Below, in pieces: positions 52,290 through 63,173 of a stretch of 64,000 nt of DNA. The position numbers were made by a program, and so were the translations under genes. Origin of the DNA: Halocaridina rubra (taxonomy: Eukaryota; Arthropoda; Malacostraca; Decapoda; Atyidae). Location of the stretch: contig JAXCGZ010011561.1 of the NCBI GenBank assembly GCA_037179515.1, forward strand, positions 21,001-85,000. The letters run 5' to 3'. A model generated the notes under the pieces. The model was not told the origin of the DNA, did no database searches, and worked only from the letters and a program-made list of their open reading frames with translations. How positions within the stretch are numbered: the stretch's first letter is position 1; each line of letters starts with the position of its first letter.

Positions 52290-52875
52290 ATGACTTTGGG
52301 AGTTATGGTGAAGTCTTTTGTAATAATGAGAAATTGTGGTGAAGATTTATGTATTAATGAGAAATTGGAGTGAAAATTTATGTACTAAAGAGAAATTATG
52401 GTAAAATTACTATGTCAAAATGAGAAATTATGGTGAAGTATTTTTGTAATTATAGGAAATTATGGTGAATTTTTATATAATGAGAAATTGTCGTGTAATT
52501 TTATGTAATACAGTATTGAGAAATTGTGGAGAGATTATGTAATAATGAAAAATTGTGGCCAAATTTTATGTAATAATTAGAAACTGTGGTCAAACTTCAT
52601 GTAATAATGAGAAATTGAGGTGAATTTTTATGTAATACTGAGAAGTTGTTTTAAAATTTTATGTGGTAATGAGATATTGTGAGCAAACTTTTAAGTAACA
52701 ATGAGATTGTGATCAAACTGTATCAGTGAGAAATTGTGGTCATATTGTATGTAATAATAACAAATTATGGTCAAATATTGTCATTATGAGAAATGATGGT
52801 GAAATTTTATATACTGAAAAATTATAGTGAAATTTTGTAATATTGAGAAATTATGGTGGAATTTTATGTAAAAAT
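52290..52875. repeat. Minisatellite, about 30-bp unit
   Basis: About nineteen diverged units around GTGAAATTTTATGTAATAAT then GAGAAATTGTG. Confidence 0.88.
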
Positions 52876-54459
52876 ATGTTTTTTAATGAATTGGGAGATT
52901 ATCACATTAAAATTTAAGAACATTTGTGAAAATGTTCTTCATATTTGATAGATGGTGAAATTTTATATTAATTATAAAAGATGCTGACGATTGTTATAAA
53001 TGACAGTGATAATTATCATGATAATATATTGAACTGATGGTGTTAATTATATTGATTATAAATGAATTAGCAATATTATTGGTGCTCATTGAAGTATCGG
53101 TGTCTCTAGAATGGCGCCTGCGATTTTTCAGAGTGATCGACATAATTTTCAATATTTGTGTCTAACCAAGTCGGTTAATTTTAATTTGCTTGTTACATGA
53201 CTGAGCCGGCTATTGTTTTCTCAAGAATTTCACCAAAAAAGTATCAAATTCTAGAATAGTACCTGATTCTTTTCTTGAAAGTTTCGACATTACAGTATTC
53301 AATATTTTTATCTAACCGAGTCAAATAGTTTTAAATTAATCATAACTGAACGAGCTATCGTTTCCTCAAATTTTTATCAAAAAGTATGTTTTTCTAAGGG
53401 TAAGCTGTTGAAACTAAAATGATACTGTAACTGTCTCTGAAGTTATTATACTGCAATGTATATACATTTGTAGAGTATAAAAAGGTACTTTTGCCTCATT
53501 TGTAAACTCTTAAGTATAGTATTGCCTTAGCTGTAGCACGTATACACAAAACAACGTTTTGGAGATAAATTTAGGTCAGGAAAATACTCGTAAGTATTTG
53601 GTATGTTGCAGCCATTAGCTGTGTACTAATTGACAGTATTTGATAAAAGTGTATGTTTTTTCTTTTTGTAACATGTATTCTTCTTTCTGCTTTTCTTACA
53701 GTGGCTTGGTCTGCCGACCTCAGACCACTGAGCACATGATAGTAATATATTTATACAATGAAGTATCATATTTGTAAATTATGTATTTTTTTTACCTACT
53801 TTGTTTACCTTAAGATTATCGTAATGTCGTTCATGTACGTTGGTCCTGTGGTATTGAGGAAGATCTCCTCTGATGAAAGACCTAAAACCCCAAACCTTGT
53901 GGGCAATAACTCTACCCCTACCAGATAGGTTAGGCCTGGGGATGGAGTTTATGTCCACTAGGAGTGAGTGTTCCAGGGGGAATTTGTCATTGACCTCGGT
54001 TCAGTTATTGAGTGATTAAGACGAGTTCACTACCGGATAAAAACCTCACCCCTACCGGTTAGGTTAGGTTTGGTTTGGGAGTGGAGTTTATGTCTGACAG
54101 GGGTTGGTTTTTGTCCTGTAGGGATATTGTTGTGGAACCGGTCTAGTTATTGAATGATGGAGACGAACATTTAGCATTTTAACCTATTCATTTATTGTGA
54201 TCAGTGGCTCTCTTCGTCTCGGTTGTACACTAAAGAGGTACTCTTTTCAATAACGTAAAGGATAAAGATAATAAAATGTAGATGCAAGGGATAGTGATAA
54301 TACAGAGCCCTTGTGTAAACCTACCATATAGTTAAGGGCCAAGCCCTCTCCAATTTATAGCGAAGATCCGAAAAGATAAATATTTATTCTCGAAATTTTA
54401 TAGCTTATGATGTAAGGTTGTATTCTTATGTCATACTTGAAGGCCATTTCTGAAGCCTA

Positions 54460-54570
54460 TCATGTCATCTGTGGTTGTTGGGGCCTCACAGTAGAAGATC
54501 CATGCCCATTCTTTAACTATGCCACCCCCTTACAAGGGGAATTTCGGCCATTGCGTATGAGTGTGTACCA
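54460..54570 (+). repeat. SINE-D partial copy
   Basis: Start GTGGTTGTTGGGGCCTCACA and end CTATGCCACCCCCTTACAAG; the middle is missing. Confidence 0.5.
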
Positions 54571-54615
54571 TGTATCAAATTAGAATTATCGGGATGAAAA
54601 CAAGGAAGTTAATTA

Positions 54616-54807
54616 CTGCCATTGCAAAGCGGTAGCATGCGCGACTTTGATTTGTCAGGTTGTTGGTTCGAGACCCGCCACAGCCTTAGGTTAGCAAGGG
54701 CATGCACTCAGGGTAATTATCACACCTGCCAAAACTAAAGTACTTAGCTAGAAGGCACTGTCCTAGGCCATAGTAGAAAAGGTAATCCATGACAGAACCT
54801 ATCACAT
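54616..54807 (+). repeat. SINE-B copy
   Basis: GCAAAGCGGTAGCATGCGCG head, TTGGTTCGAGACCCG B box, GCAAGGGCATGCACTCAGGG body. Confidence 0.78.
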
Positions 54808-54819
54808 CACTGTTTCTTT

Positions 54820-54960
54820 CACTGTGCTCGACTGTGAAAGTGACATACCTGGGTTCGAGCCCACCATGAAGCATTAGGAAGGGCATCCAGCCTTTATCCC
54901 CCTGCTCCAACCTGTGTCCACCCCCTTTTAAATGGGGATTAATAGCGATCCATAATGCAG
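54820..54960 (+). repeat. SINE-C copy
   Basis: CTGGGTTCGAGCCCACC B box, GGGCATCCAGCCTTTATCCC core, AATGGGGATTAATAGCGATC tail. A partial second copy follows at 55075-55170. Confidence 0.7.
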
Positions 54961-55204
54961 CAAAATTACCGTTTTGTGATGATAGCCCACAGGGCAAGTA
55001 CATTAAACCCCCAAAATGGATTCCAAAACCTTTGTGAAATATTCCTTTGAAATCAGTGTCGAGACTTAATGTACTAGACTGTGGGGCGTTGGGAAGGACA
55101 TCAATCCTTAATTCCCCAGCTCAAACCTGTGTCCACCCCTAATCGCATCGGGATTAGTAGTGACTTAAATTTGCAGATCATATATATTTTTGGTCCTGAT
55201 TCAT

Positions 55205-55237
<33 letters not shown>

Positions 55238-55645
55238 CTGTCTATCTACCTACATCTCTAACTTCTATCTATCTACCTATCGCTTTCTCTCACAATCTCA
55301 TATATGTTTGAGAACCAACTTCAACTCATTAATTTATTATATGCTTTAGTGTACTCTTTCACCGCTGAGTTGGGAGTGGTTAGGAAGATGTATTTGTCTT
55401 TTTAATGAGACTTCATCTGAGATGCGATCAAAGTAGAGGTCAGGTTGATTGGTCAAAGTTCAAGGTCACAGTATATGCTTCAGTTTCTTTTTTTTCTGAT
55501 ATTTGGTTTAATCCGTTGCTGATATTGCAGAGAATTACAATATAATTTAAAGTGCATAGATCATTACTACTACTGCTTTCCTCCTCCTACTGCCACTACT
55601 GCTACTGCTATTGATAATAATAAAAGTAGTAAAATATTAATACCA

Positions 55646-55759
<114 letters not shown>

Positions 55760-56259
55760 TGTAATACTCATTTGAGTAAGTGAACTTACTCTCTCCTGTC
55801 ACTTAATGACTTTGTTACTTAAGTAAATGAATTATGACAGTGAGACTTATGCCATAGGAGCTGAGTTCGAACCCAGGGATTCCGTCGAGATAGAAACTAA
55901 AGGTTGTGGAACAACCAGAAATGGCGTTCGTTGTTTGCTAACCCATGCCAACTCAGTAGGAATATTAAGTGTCAGTAGAAATAAAAAGCAAATAGTGCAA
56001 CAGAACCAACCGCATCATGACCTCAGAGTAAAGAACAGGCATGCAAAGGCCTGTCCAGTAGCTCTGCAAGTAAATACTTTGACAAATAGGTTGGTCCAGG
56101 GCACCAGTTGCCCGTTGGTATACTACGACTAATGTATTTTGGTCTTAAATTGGACTGGCTAGGACAGCTCATTGAGTCTTCCAAAGCTTACAACTACACC
56201 GAATAATCTGGCGTAATCGTTACACATATTACAAGTCGCAACACTCCCCATCTCCGTTT

Positions 56260-56340
56260 TTCTTACTCTCTGTCTTCTTGGTGCCCGGGCCCGATGAGGG
56301 CGGAGTTCTTTAACCGTCCTGGTGTCACAATTAACTTGAA
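56260..56340 (+). repeat. LINE-F 3' tip fragment
   Basis: CTTGGTGCCCGGGCCCGATG then GTCCTGGTGTCACAATTAA, the end of the LINE-F 3' UTR. Confidence 0.6.
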
Positions 56341-56622
56341 AGAACGCTAATTGTGAATGACGGTAGCTAATTAGGTAGAATAATAGTTAATTAGCTGTTA
56401 AGGTAGATAATTAGTTATAATGACAGGTAACTGGACTTGACGGCAGTTCATCAATTAATGATAGTTAATTATTGATTATAGTAGTTAAGAATGGTGTCCG
56501 CCCTGTTGCTTTGCACTGGAGAAGAAAAAAGTTCTTAATTGTGCTTGAACATAAGTGTGTATTTGCGAATGTTTGGTAAAGGCTGTCCTGCAGATCTGCA
56601 CGGTAAGAAGAAGAAAAGTGTG

Positions 56623-56756
<134 letters not shown>

Positions 56757-56898
56757 GTAACTGCCTTTTGTGTTTACTTGTATCTAGTTTTGAGAGAGCC
56801 TTTTTATCGTGCCTCCCCGTCTCCTGGTCAGGAGTTTCTAATGGATTGATTTGTTACATCTTTCCATAGGATTATAGTTATTACCTATTAGTGTATTG

Positions 56899-57010
56899 TA
56901 GCAAGAACATGCATTAACGGTAACGATCACACTTACCGAAAACAAAGTCCTTCGTAAGAAATCACCGTCCTAGCCCTGAGTAGAAAAAGGAGTCCGTGAC
57001 GTAAAACCGT
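56899..57010 (+). repeat. SINE-B copy, 5'-truncated
   Basis: Begins in the AGCAAGAACATGCATTAACG body block and ends GTCCGTGACGTAAAACCG. Confidence 0.75.
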
Positions 57011-57049
57011 GCACAGCGTTCATTAATACTCATCAGAATTGTTTCCATA

Positions 57050-57245
57050 GAACAGCTGCGGCTGTCTGATCTCACGGCAGAAGATCCTTGCTCACTTACC
57101 TTGTGGATGACCTAAATGTCTGAATTTAAATTTGAATTTATATCCAAGAAGCTCAGAGAAGAGGTATTTTAGCCTCTAGAGAATGTGTGCTTCGACTCGG
57201 CCACCCCCTTACAAAGGGTATTTCGGCCGTTGTATATTCATGCAT
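57050..57245 (+). repeat. SINE-D copy
   Basis: GCTGCGGCTGTCTGATCTCA start and GACTCGGCCACCCCCTTACA end. Confidence 0.6.
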
Positions 57246-58009
57246 ATATATTTACCTGATGTGCTTACGGGAAAGAGCCTCATATTCGTAATTCCCCGTC
57301 TCCTGTCCGGTTTCTATTTTTAAATAAAACATCACACATTTCCATAAAACTGTAAATGCTTTGTGTGTGTGTTTTGTTTGTGTGTGTCATTTGTGATTTA
57401 TGACTACTGGAAAGAGCCATATGTTCGTTCCTCCCCATCTCCTAGCCATGGTTAACTGATGCACTGACACGTATATTCCCATAATTCTGTCTGTGTATTT
57501 GAGGGAGAGAAGTGAACAGTATTAACTTTTCTGCGAGTATGACTTGAAGCTCCCATAGCAGGAAGACTACTACTACTAGTAGTAGTAGTAGTAGTAGTGT
57601 CATTCGAGGACCATAATATTAAAACTATTAGTAGCAGTAGTAGTAGTAACACAGAAGGGTAGCTATAATAAAACCAGCAGAAGCAGATGGAAAAGTAATG
57701 CTAGTAGTAGTAGTAGTAGCAGTAGTAGTAGTAGAAGCAGTAAAGGCTCTCTCTCTTTCAAGCACTTGAGGGGCGATAGGGCCATTCGATACGGAGTCTC
57801 CTTCAGTCGCACCGTTACGCTCAGACCGAGAGGCGGTGTCCTCAAGCCTGTAAAGAGACATTGGTCCTCACAGGTCGCCTTCGGGGTCTCCGCCCCCGCG
57901 CCCTCCCCCTCCGGTGTACTACTTATTGTATTTGTTACTTTTTATGGTTGCTTCAAGACAACTTCTTTATTATCCTTCTACGATCTCGAAAACTCCCGAA
58001 GACGTCCTT

Positions 58010-59090
58010 CATCGCCTTCCGCAGGAGCGTCACGCCCTTGGCTTTTCTTCAAGAATATTGGTGAGTGAGTGTGGTTAATGAAAGTATTGGTCACCTTCTA
58101 TAAGAGTGTCAAGTCTTGGGCTCTTCTTGGGGGGTAAAGAAAATATGTATTTAGGGGGTTGTCACCTTCTGCAGGAGTGTCACGCCCTGGGCTGTTCTTG
58201 CGGAGGGGGAATTGGTTTCTATTTGAATGTCACTATTGTAAGCGCGTTACGCATTGGCTTTCTTGGTGGGGAGGAAATTGGTTTGAGTTAAATTTAGTAT
58301 CACCCTCTGCAGGAGTGCCACGCCATGAGCTTTTCTTTAAGGGGATCTTAGTTTGTAATTGAAATGTGTCTGACCTTCTGCAGGCTTCTCACACGTTGGG
58401 CCTTTTTCTCACGAAAGTGGATGAGTTACTTGAGTTCAAAATGCATTTCTGTAAGCATTTTAACATTCTACAGGAGTGTCACGCCCTGGGCTTTCTATGA
58501 GGGGGGAGTGGTATGTATTGAGAAGTTTGTCACCTTATGTAGGAGTGGCATACCCTGACCTTTTCGCTATACTTCTTCCTTAAATTTGCACTGACAAAGG
58601 TTTACTTGACTTGTAGATAAGAGGTCAAGCAACTTCTACAGGAGCCTCACACCCTAGAATGGAAGACAGATAATGTAACTCTAGAAGATTTAATTAAGAG
58701 TTCTTATCTGCTTCAGGAGTATCACGCCCTATGAGAATTTGGAAATTCCTTAGATTGTAAGATTTGCCGCTTTCTTCAAGAATTTCTTGCCCTGGGCATC
58801 TCCTTACTTCCATTGAGGAGATAATGTATTCAAGAAGGTTTAATGAAAGCCTTCCTACTTCAGGAGTATCATGCCCCTAGTGAAATTAATAATAAACAAT
58901 ATTTTTGTGATATTTATCGCCTTCTGCAGGAATTCAAGTCCTGTGCTTACTAAGAGAAGAATATGAAACTCTAGAAAGTGTAATGAAAGCTATGCCTTCG
59001 TCAGAAGTATTACGCCCGAGATAATTGAAAACTTAATATTTTGTAAGATTTGACACCTGCAGGAGGGTCACGCCCTAGACGACATTATTA
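58010..59090. repeat. Degenerate array, mean unit about 74 bp, about 15 copies
   Basis: The block CTTCTGCAGGAGTGTCACGC then CCTGGGCTTTTC recurs at about 58031, 58111, 58181, 58248, 58319, 58391, 58480, 58550, 58649, 58723, 58789, 58871, 58937, 59011 and 59069. The block is kept better than the DNA between, which differs in length and sequence. No frame runs through. Confidence 0.8.
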
Positions 59091-59279
59091 CTTTTTCCGG
59101 AGAATTTTTGCTAATTCTAGCATACGGTTCGATTCCATAGACTAACGGGCAAAGAATAAGTTCTCTAAAACTTCGTTCGGAGGTTCCCTAAGTCGCTTTA
59201 GAATTAAAAGTAGCTATTATTATAGAAGACCTCTTTGAGGTAATCCCTCATACACTTGGGCTGTAAAAGGCTTCTAATA

Positions 59280-59282
<3 letters not shown>

Positions 59283-59365
<83 letters not shown>
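59283..59365. repeat. (TC)n microsatellite
   Basis: About 83 bp of pure TC, directly before the truncated LINE. Confidence 0.98.
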
Positions 59366-59368
<3 letters not shown>

Positions 59369-59370
59369 AT

Positions 59371-60234
59371 GTCATTCAATATGCTGACGATACTCAAATC
59401 TTAATTGAAGGAGAAATTAATGATTTAGAAAATATTATTCGTAGAGCAGAAGAAATTTTGTATATGGCTAAACGTTACTTTCTAAAAAATGGTCTGTTAC
59501 TTAATGAAACTAAAACCCAATCTATTCTTATCGGATCCAGACAATTATTATCAGAAGTTGATGACAATCTTCATATAAATTTTAACGGTAATATCATTAA
59601 GCCAATGAACTCGGTAAAGAACCTAGGTGTCTATTTTGACCGTTACATGAATTTTGAAATGCATATAGATGAAATTTATAAAAAAGTAATGGGTACTCTA
59701 ATATATCTAAATAGGGTAAAAGACTCATTTGAAACATCAACTCGTATAATAATTGTCCAGTCCTTAGCTATGAGTTTAATTAATTACTGTCTCAAAGTTT
59801 GGGGATGTACCAATAAGACTCAATTACAAAGAATACAAAAGTTACAAAACTTTGCAGCACGAGTGGCTGTTGGCAATGTAAGAAAATACGAGCACATCTC
59901 TCCTGTTTTAAAAGATCTAGAATGGATAAAGATTAGAGATAAATATGTTTTTGATATATGTACCTTTGTTTTTAATATACTAAGAAACAATATTCCTGAT
60001 TGCTTGTATAATTTTTCTACAGTAAGCTCAGTTACCGGGTTAACTACCCGTCAAGGGGAAGATTTATTAGTACGAAGGTCTAAAACTGATATTGGCTCAA
60101 GAGATATAAACATTCGTGGACCTCATTTATATAATCAGCTTCCCAGAGAACTAAAAAATGCTGGTTCAGTGTATACTTTTAAATATAATCTTAAGAAGTT
60201 GCTCTTAAAGGAAGATTTTACTTGTAAATTTTAA
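59371..60234 (+). CDS. LINE ORF2 C-terminal part from the YADD box
   Basis: The frame opens VIQYADDTQILIEGEINDLE: YADD is the reverse-transcriptase active site with its two catalytic Asp. It continues in frame with LGVYFDRYMNFEMHIDEIYK and CLKVWGCTNKTQLQRIQKLQ to a stop at 60232-60234, about 288 codons. The first ATG is only at 59464. The finger and palm parts before YADD and the whole endonuclease are missing, so no active enzyme can be made. The frame is still open, so the insertion is young. Confidence 0.88.
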   Translation, partial: VIQYADDTQILIEGEINDLENIIRRAEEILYMAKRYFLKNGLLLNETKTQSILIGSRQLLSEVDDNLHINFNGNIIKPMNSVKNLGVYFDRYMNFEMHIDEIYKKVMGTLIYLNRVKDSFETSTRIIIVQSLAMSLINYCLKVWGCTNKTQLQRIQKLQNFAARVAVGNVRKYEHISPVLKDLEWIKIRDKYVFDICTFVFNILRNNIPDCLYNFSTVSSVTGLTTRQGEDLLVRRSKTDIGSRDINIRGPHLYNQLPRELKNAGSVYTFKYNLKKLLLKEDFTCKF

Positions 60235-60373
60235 TGGTACACTCATCTTTATGATTTGCTTGTTTTAGTATGTCTATATCGTACACCACAGATGTCTATC
60301 TGGAATATATATGTATCTTATTTAAATACCCAATGTACATTGGAATAAAGGATTATTATTATTATTATTATTA
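59371..60373 (+). mobile_element. 5'-truncated LINE with (ATT)n tail
   Basis: The element begins inside the reverse-transcriptase domain right after a (TC)n run and ends GGAATAAAGGATTATTATTA, that is an AATAAA (60344-60349) and an ATT tail. The tail is a likely seed for ATT microsatellites in this genome. Confidence 0.88.
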
Positions 60374-60807
60374 CTCTCTCTCTCTCTCTGTGCCAAGTGT
60401 TTTGTTTACTGTGGCTTGTCATATGGTTGGGAATGGGGGTTGGTGTGATGAGGGGGGTCCCCTAATATTTATATGTCTAGTACTTTATTGTACATACTCA
60501 TGCGGTGTATTTACTACTACTACTACTACTACTACTACATATAATAATACCGCTAGTGGTAGTTGTAGCAATAATGATAATAGGAAATTTTTCTTTAAGA
60601 AATATCTACATCCAACCTTATTTCCCTATTCTACTCTCTGGAGTTACTACTACTACTACTACTACTACTACTCTCAAGAACTATACATCAAAGTCTGAAA
60701 TAAATCATATATTTTGTCTTACTGTGTGACTTTATCCAACGGAGGCAAAGCAGTGGAGATCTCATCAAAGAAAACGAGAGATAGCATCGCAACCAGGAGC
60801 AAATGAA

Positions 60808-60809
<2 letters not shown>

Positions 60810-60873
<64 letters not shown>

Positions 60874-60955
60874 GGTAGAAATGTTAATTATTGTCATCAT
60901 TGTCTCTTTTATGTGAAAAATCGTTTTGTTCTGGTTTTTAGACGGGGAAGCAACA

Positions 60956-61033
<78 letters not shown>
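60810..61033. repeat. (ATT)n and (CA)n microsatellites
   Basis: ATT at about 60810-60872 and CA at about 60957-61033. Confidence 0.97.
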
Positions 61034-61034
<1 letters not shown>

Positions 61035-61304
61035 GCGTTCAGTGACACACGGAAATGCTCCTCTTAAATTTTTAATTGTTTCGAGTGACTAAGTGCTTAG
61101 TGGAAAACTTTACCATAATTTCCCTAAATCTGAAATCCTGCAGAGTATTGTGAGTACAAAACTTATATTTGTTGTAAGACGAGACTGTTCATATTAAAGG
61201 AAAAAAAAATTGAGAACATTTTCGTGAGCAGAGAGAGAGAAGCTGCCGTCCAGTTCTGCCTTGAGGGAAATCTAGAAGAGTTGCCAGAGGTGGAGCCATC
61301 ACAT

Positions 61305-61495
61305 AAAACCTTTATTTCCATTACAATACAATGGGTATTCGTCAGCCGGGGCAAGCCCCAACCCCCCACTGTGGTGCCCAACCACAGCAGTACCTGCCAG
61401 TAAAGAGCTTAAACTCTCGGTCTTGGACGGGAACCGATCTCTCGACCTCGTGAATGCGAAGCCAGCGCGTTACCACTGTACTAGCCAGCAGGCTC
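61305..61495 (-). repeat. SINE-A copy
   Basis: Reverse copy: starts as GAGCCTGCTGGCTAGTACAG on the minus strand and ends AATGGAAATAAAGG. Confidence 0.82.
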
Positions 61496-62093
61496 TTAAG
61501 CCGTTTACCTGATCCTGTGGTTCTATATATTGTTAAAATCAGTATCCTTCCCATTTATATTAACTAGTTAGTTAGTTTGATACACGAAATAATTGAATAA
61601 TAAAAGAAAAAAAAATTACCAAATATCCACCTGTCAACAGTACTGAGTTAAGTTGCCAAGTAGTACAGCAGTCTTATTTTCTTCATTTTTTTGCTTTTCT
61701 TTTAGCTTTCTCTTTTACTATTTTTTTTATTTTGTATATATATTGAGTTAAATGTAAAGTCTAATCCCGTGATAACATATCTTGGTTAGCAAGTCAGTTT
61801 ATCAGTTAGGAAGAATATATAGCAGAAACAGGTGGGTGCCACCTCAAACACAAATTCGAATTTTCCTTCAGGTTTGACTTTTGTTTTTCTTTTTCTTTTT
61901 ATACTTAAATTACCATGGTCAAGTTTTTAAGTTAAGATATGTGTTACCAGAAAAGAGACAAACTGAGTCACTAAATAGCAATTATATGGAGATATAAAAA
62001 TTCTGTGTGAAGCTCAATTAAAAGTTTTTCTCTTTTCTTTTTTTTCCTCTTTCTCGTCTTCTTTCTATATTCTGTGAGAGGGAGAACATAAAA

Positions 62094-63173
62094 ATGAGGC
62101 CATCTCTGTCCCAAACCTCTCCCACCCATGAGTCGGGAGAAGGGGTAGTCATCAGGGGACTTAAACAGAGAATCAAGAAGTTAGAGGAAATGGTTGTAAG
62201 CCTTGATGATAAAATTCGGAATATGGATGGAGAAATGAAAGAGAATGAAACACTCAGAGAACAAATAAGATCTTTGGAGGAAGCAAATAAAGCACAAGGG
62301 CAGGAGAGAAAGGAACTAGAAAAAAGAATAAAGAAGCTGGAAGGGGAAAAGAGTCAACTAGAATCTAGAATTTCTAAACAAGAAGATAAAAACAAACAGC
62401 TGAATGACAACCTAAAGGAATTAGATGTTAGTTCACTGCTCTCTTCTGAGAGAGACGAGATTGCTGCTTGGAATGTCCAGATTAAGGAAAACATTGAACA
62501 GTTCAGAAAAGAGTTCCAGGAGCTGAATATGGAAAATGATGCCATGAAAACGTCCTTTGCTGATGCACTAAAGGGGAATGTGGCAGTAAAAGAGGCTGTA
62601 AAGGTGGTGGCACTGGAAAGCATACAAACAGTTGACTATAAAGAGACAGTAATTGAAAAAATGAAAGACGTTGTGATGGAAAGGGCAAACCCACTAATCA
62701 GACAGGCACTTGATAAGGAGAAGACAGTGGTAATCTCAGGCATAGGTGAATCCCGGGAGCCAACATGGCAGGGGAGACTTGAAGAAAATAAAGCTAGGGT
62801 TGTAGACCTGATAAGAAAGCTTGGAGTAGTATGTGGTCCTGAGGATATTGTAAACATACACCAACTAGGTAAATATTCGAGGGAAGAAAAGCCGAGACCA
62901 ACGAAAGTAACCTTTGAGAGAGGGGAAACATGTAGGGAAATATTGTTGAGAAAAAAAAGTCTAAAAGACCTTCAAGAATGCAAAGAAGTGTTCATTAGAC
63001 GATACAGAACACAGGAAGAGATGGGAAAGATAAAAAACTTGTTGCAAGAGGCAAGAAGGTTAAATGATGAGAGAAATGAAGAAGAGAAGAAAAATTTTCG
63101 TTACAGAATACTTCCAGACAAAGGGGAGATAAAGAAGATAATGAAAGAAGATCAGGGGATGGGGCCTCATTAA
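62094..63173 (+). CDS. LINE ORF1 protein (coiled coil plus RRM-like domain)
   Basis: The 359-residue frame starts MRPSLSQTSPTHESGEGVVI. Residues about 20-150 are a charged heptad-type coiled coil (LKQRIKKLEEMVVSLDDKIR and following). The C-terminal half reads TVVISGIGESREP, VVDLIRKLGV, RPTKVTFERGETCREILLRK and VFIRRYRTQEE, which matches the layout of LINE ORF1 RNA-binding proteins with an RRM-like and C-terminal domain. Such proteins trimerise and coat element RNA. It is immediately followed, with a 94-nt overlap, by an endonuclease frame. Confidence 0.82.
   Translation: MRPSLSQTSPTHESGEGVVIRGLKQRIKKLEEMVVSLDDKIRNMDGEMKENETLREQIRSLEEANKAQGQERKELEKRIKKLEGEKSQLESRISKQEDKNKQLNDNLKELDVSSLLSSERDEIAAWNVQIKENIEQFRKEFQELNMENDAMKTSFADALKGNVAVKEAVKVVALESIQTVDYKETVIEKMKDVVMERANPLIRQALDKEKTVVISGIGESREPTWQGRLEENKARVVDLIRKLGVVCGPEDIVNIHQLGKYSREEKPRPTKVTFERGETCREILLRKKSLKDLQECKEVFIRRYRTQEEMGKIKNLLQEARRLNDERNEEEKKNFRYRILPDKGEIKKIMKEDQGMGPH

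Noticed and set aside
55827..56132. 101-codon open frame with protein-like composition
   Set aside because: No motif, splice context or repeat in a second copy; one frame of this length is expected by chance in this much DNA.
57628..58068. Overlapping open frames on both strands
   Set aside because: They overlap (TAG)n-type repeats and the GC-richer start of the 74-bp array; no signal of a real protein.
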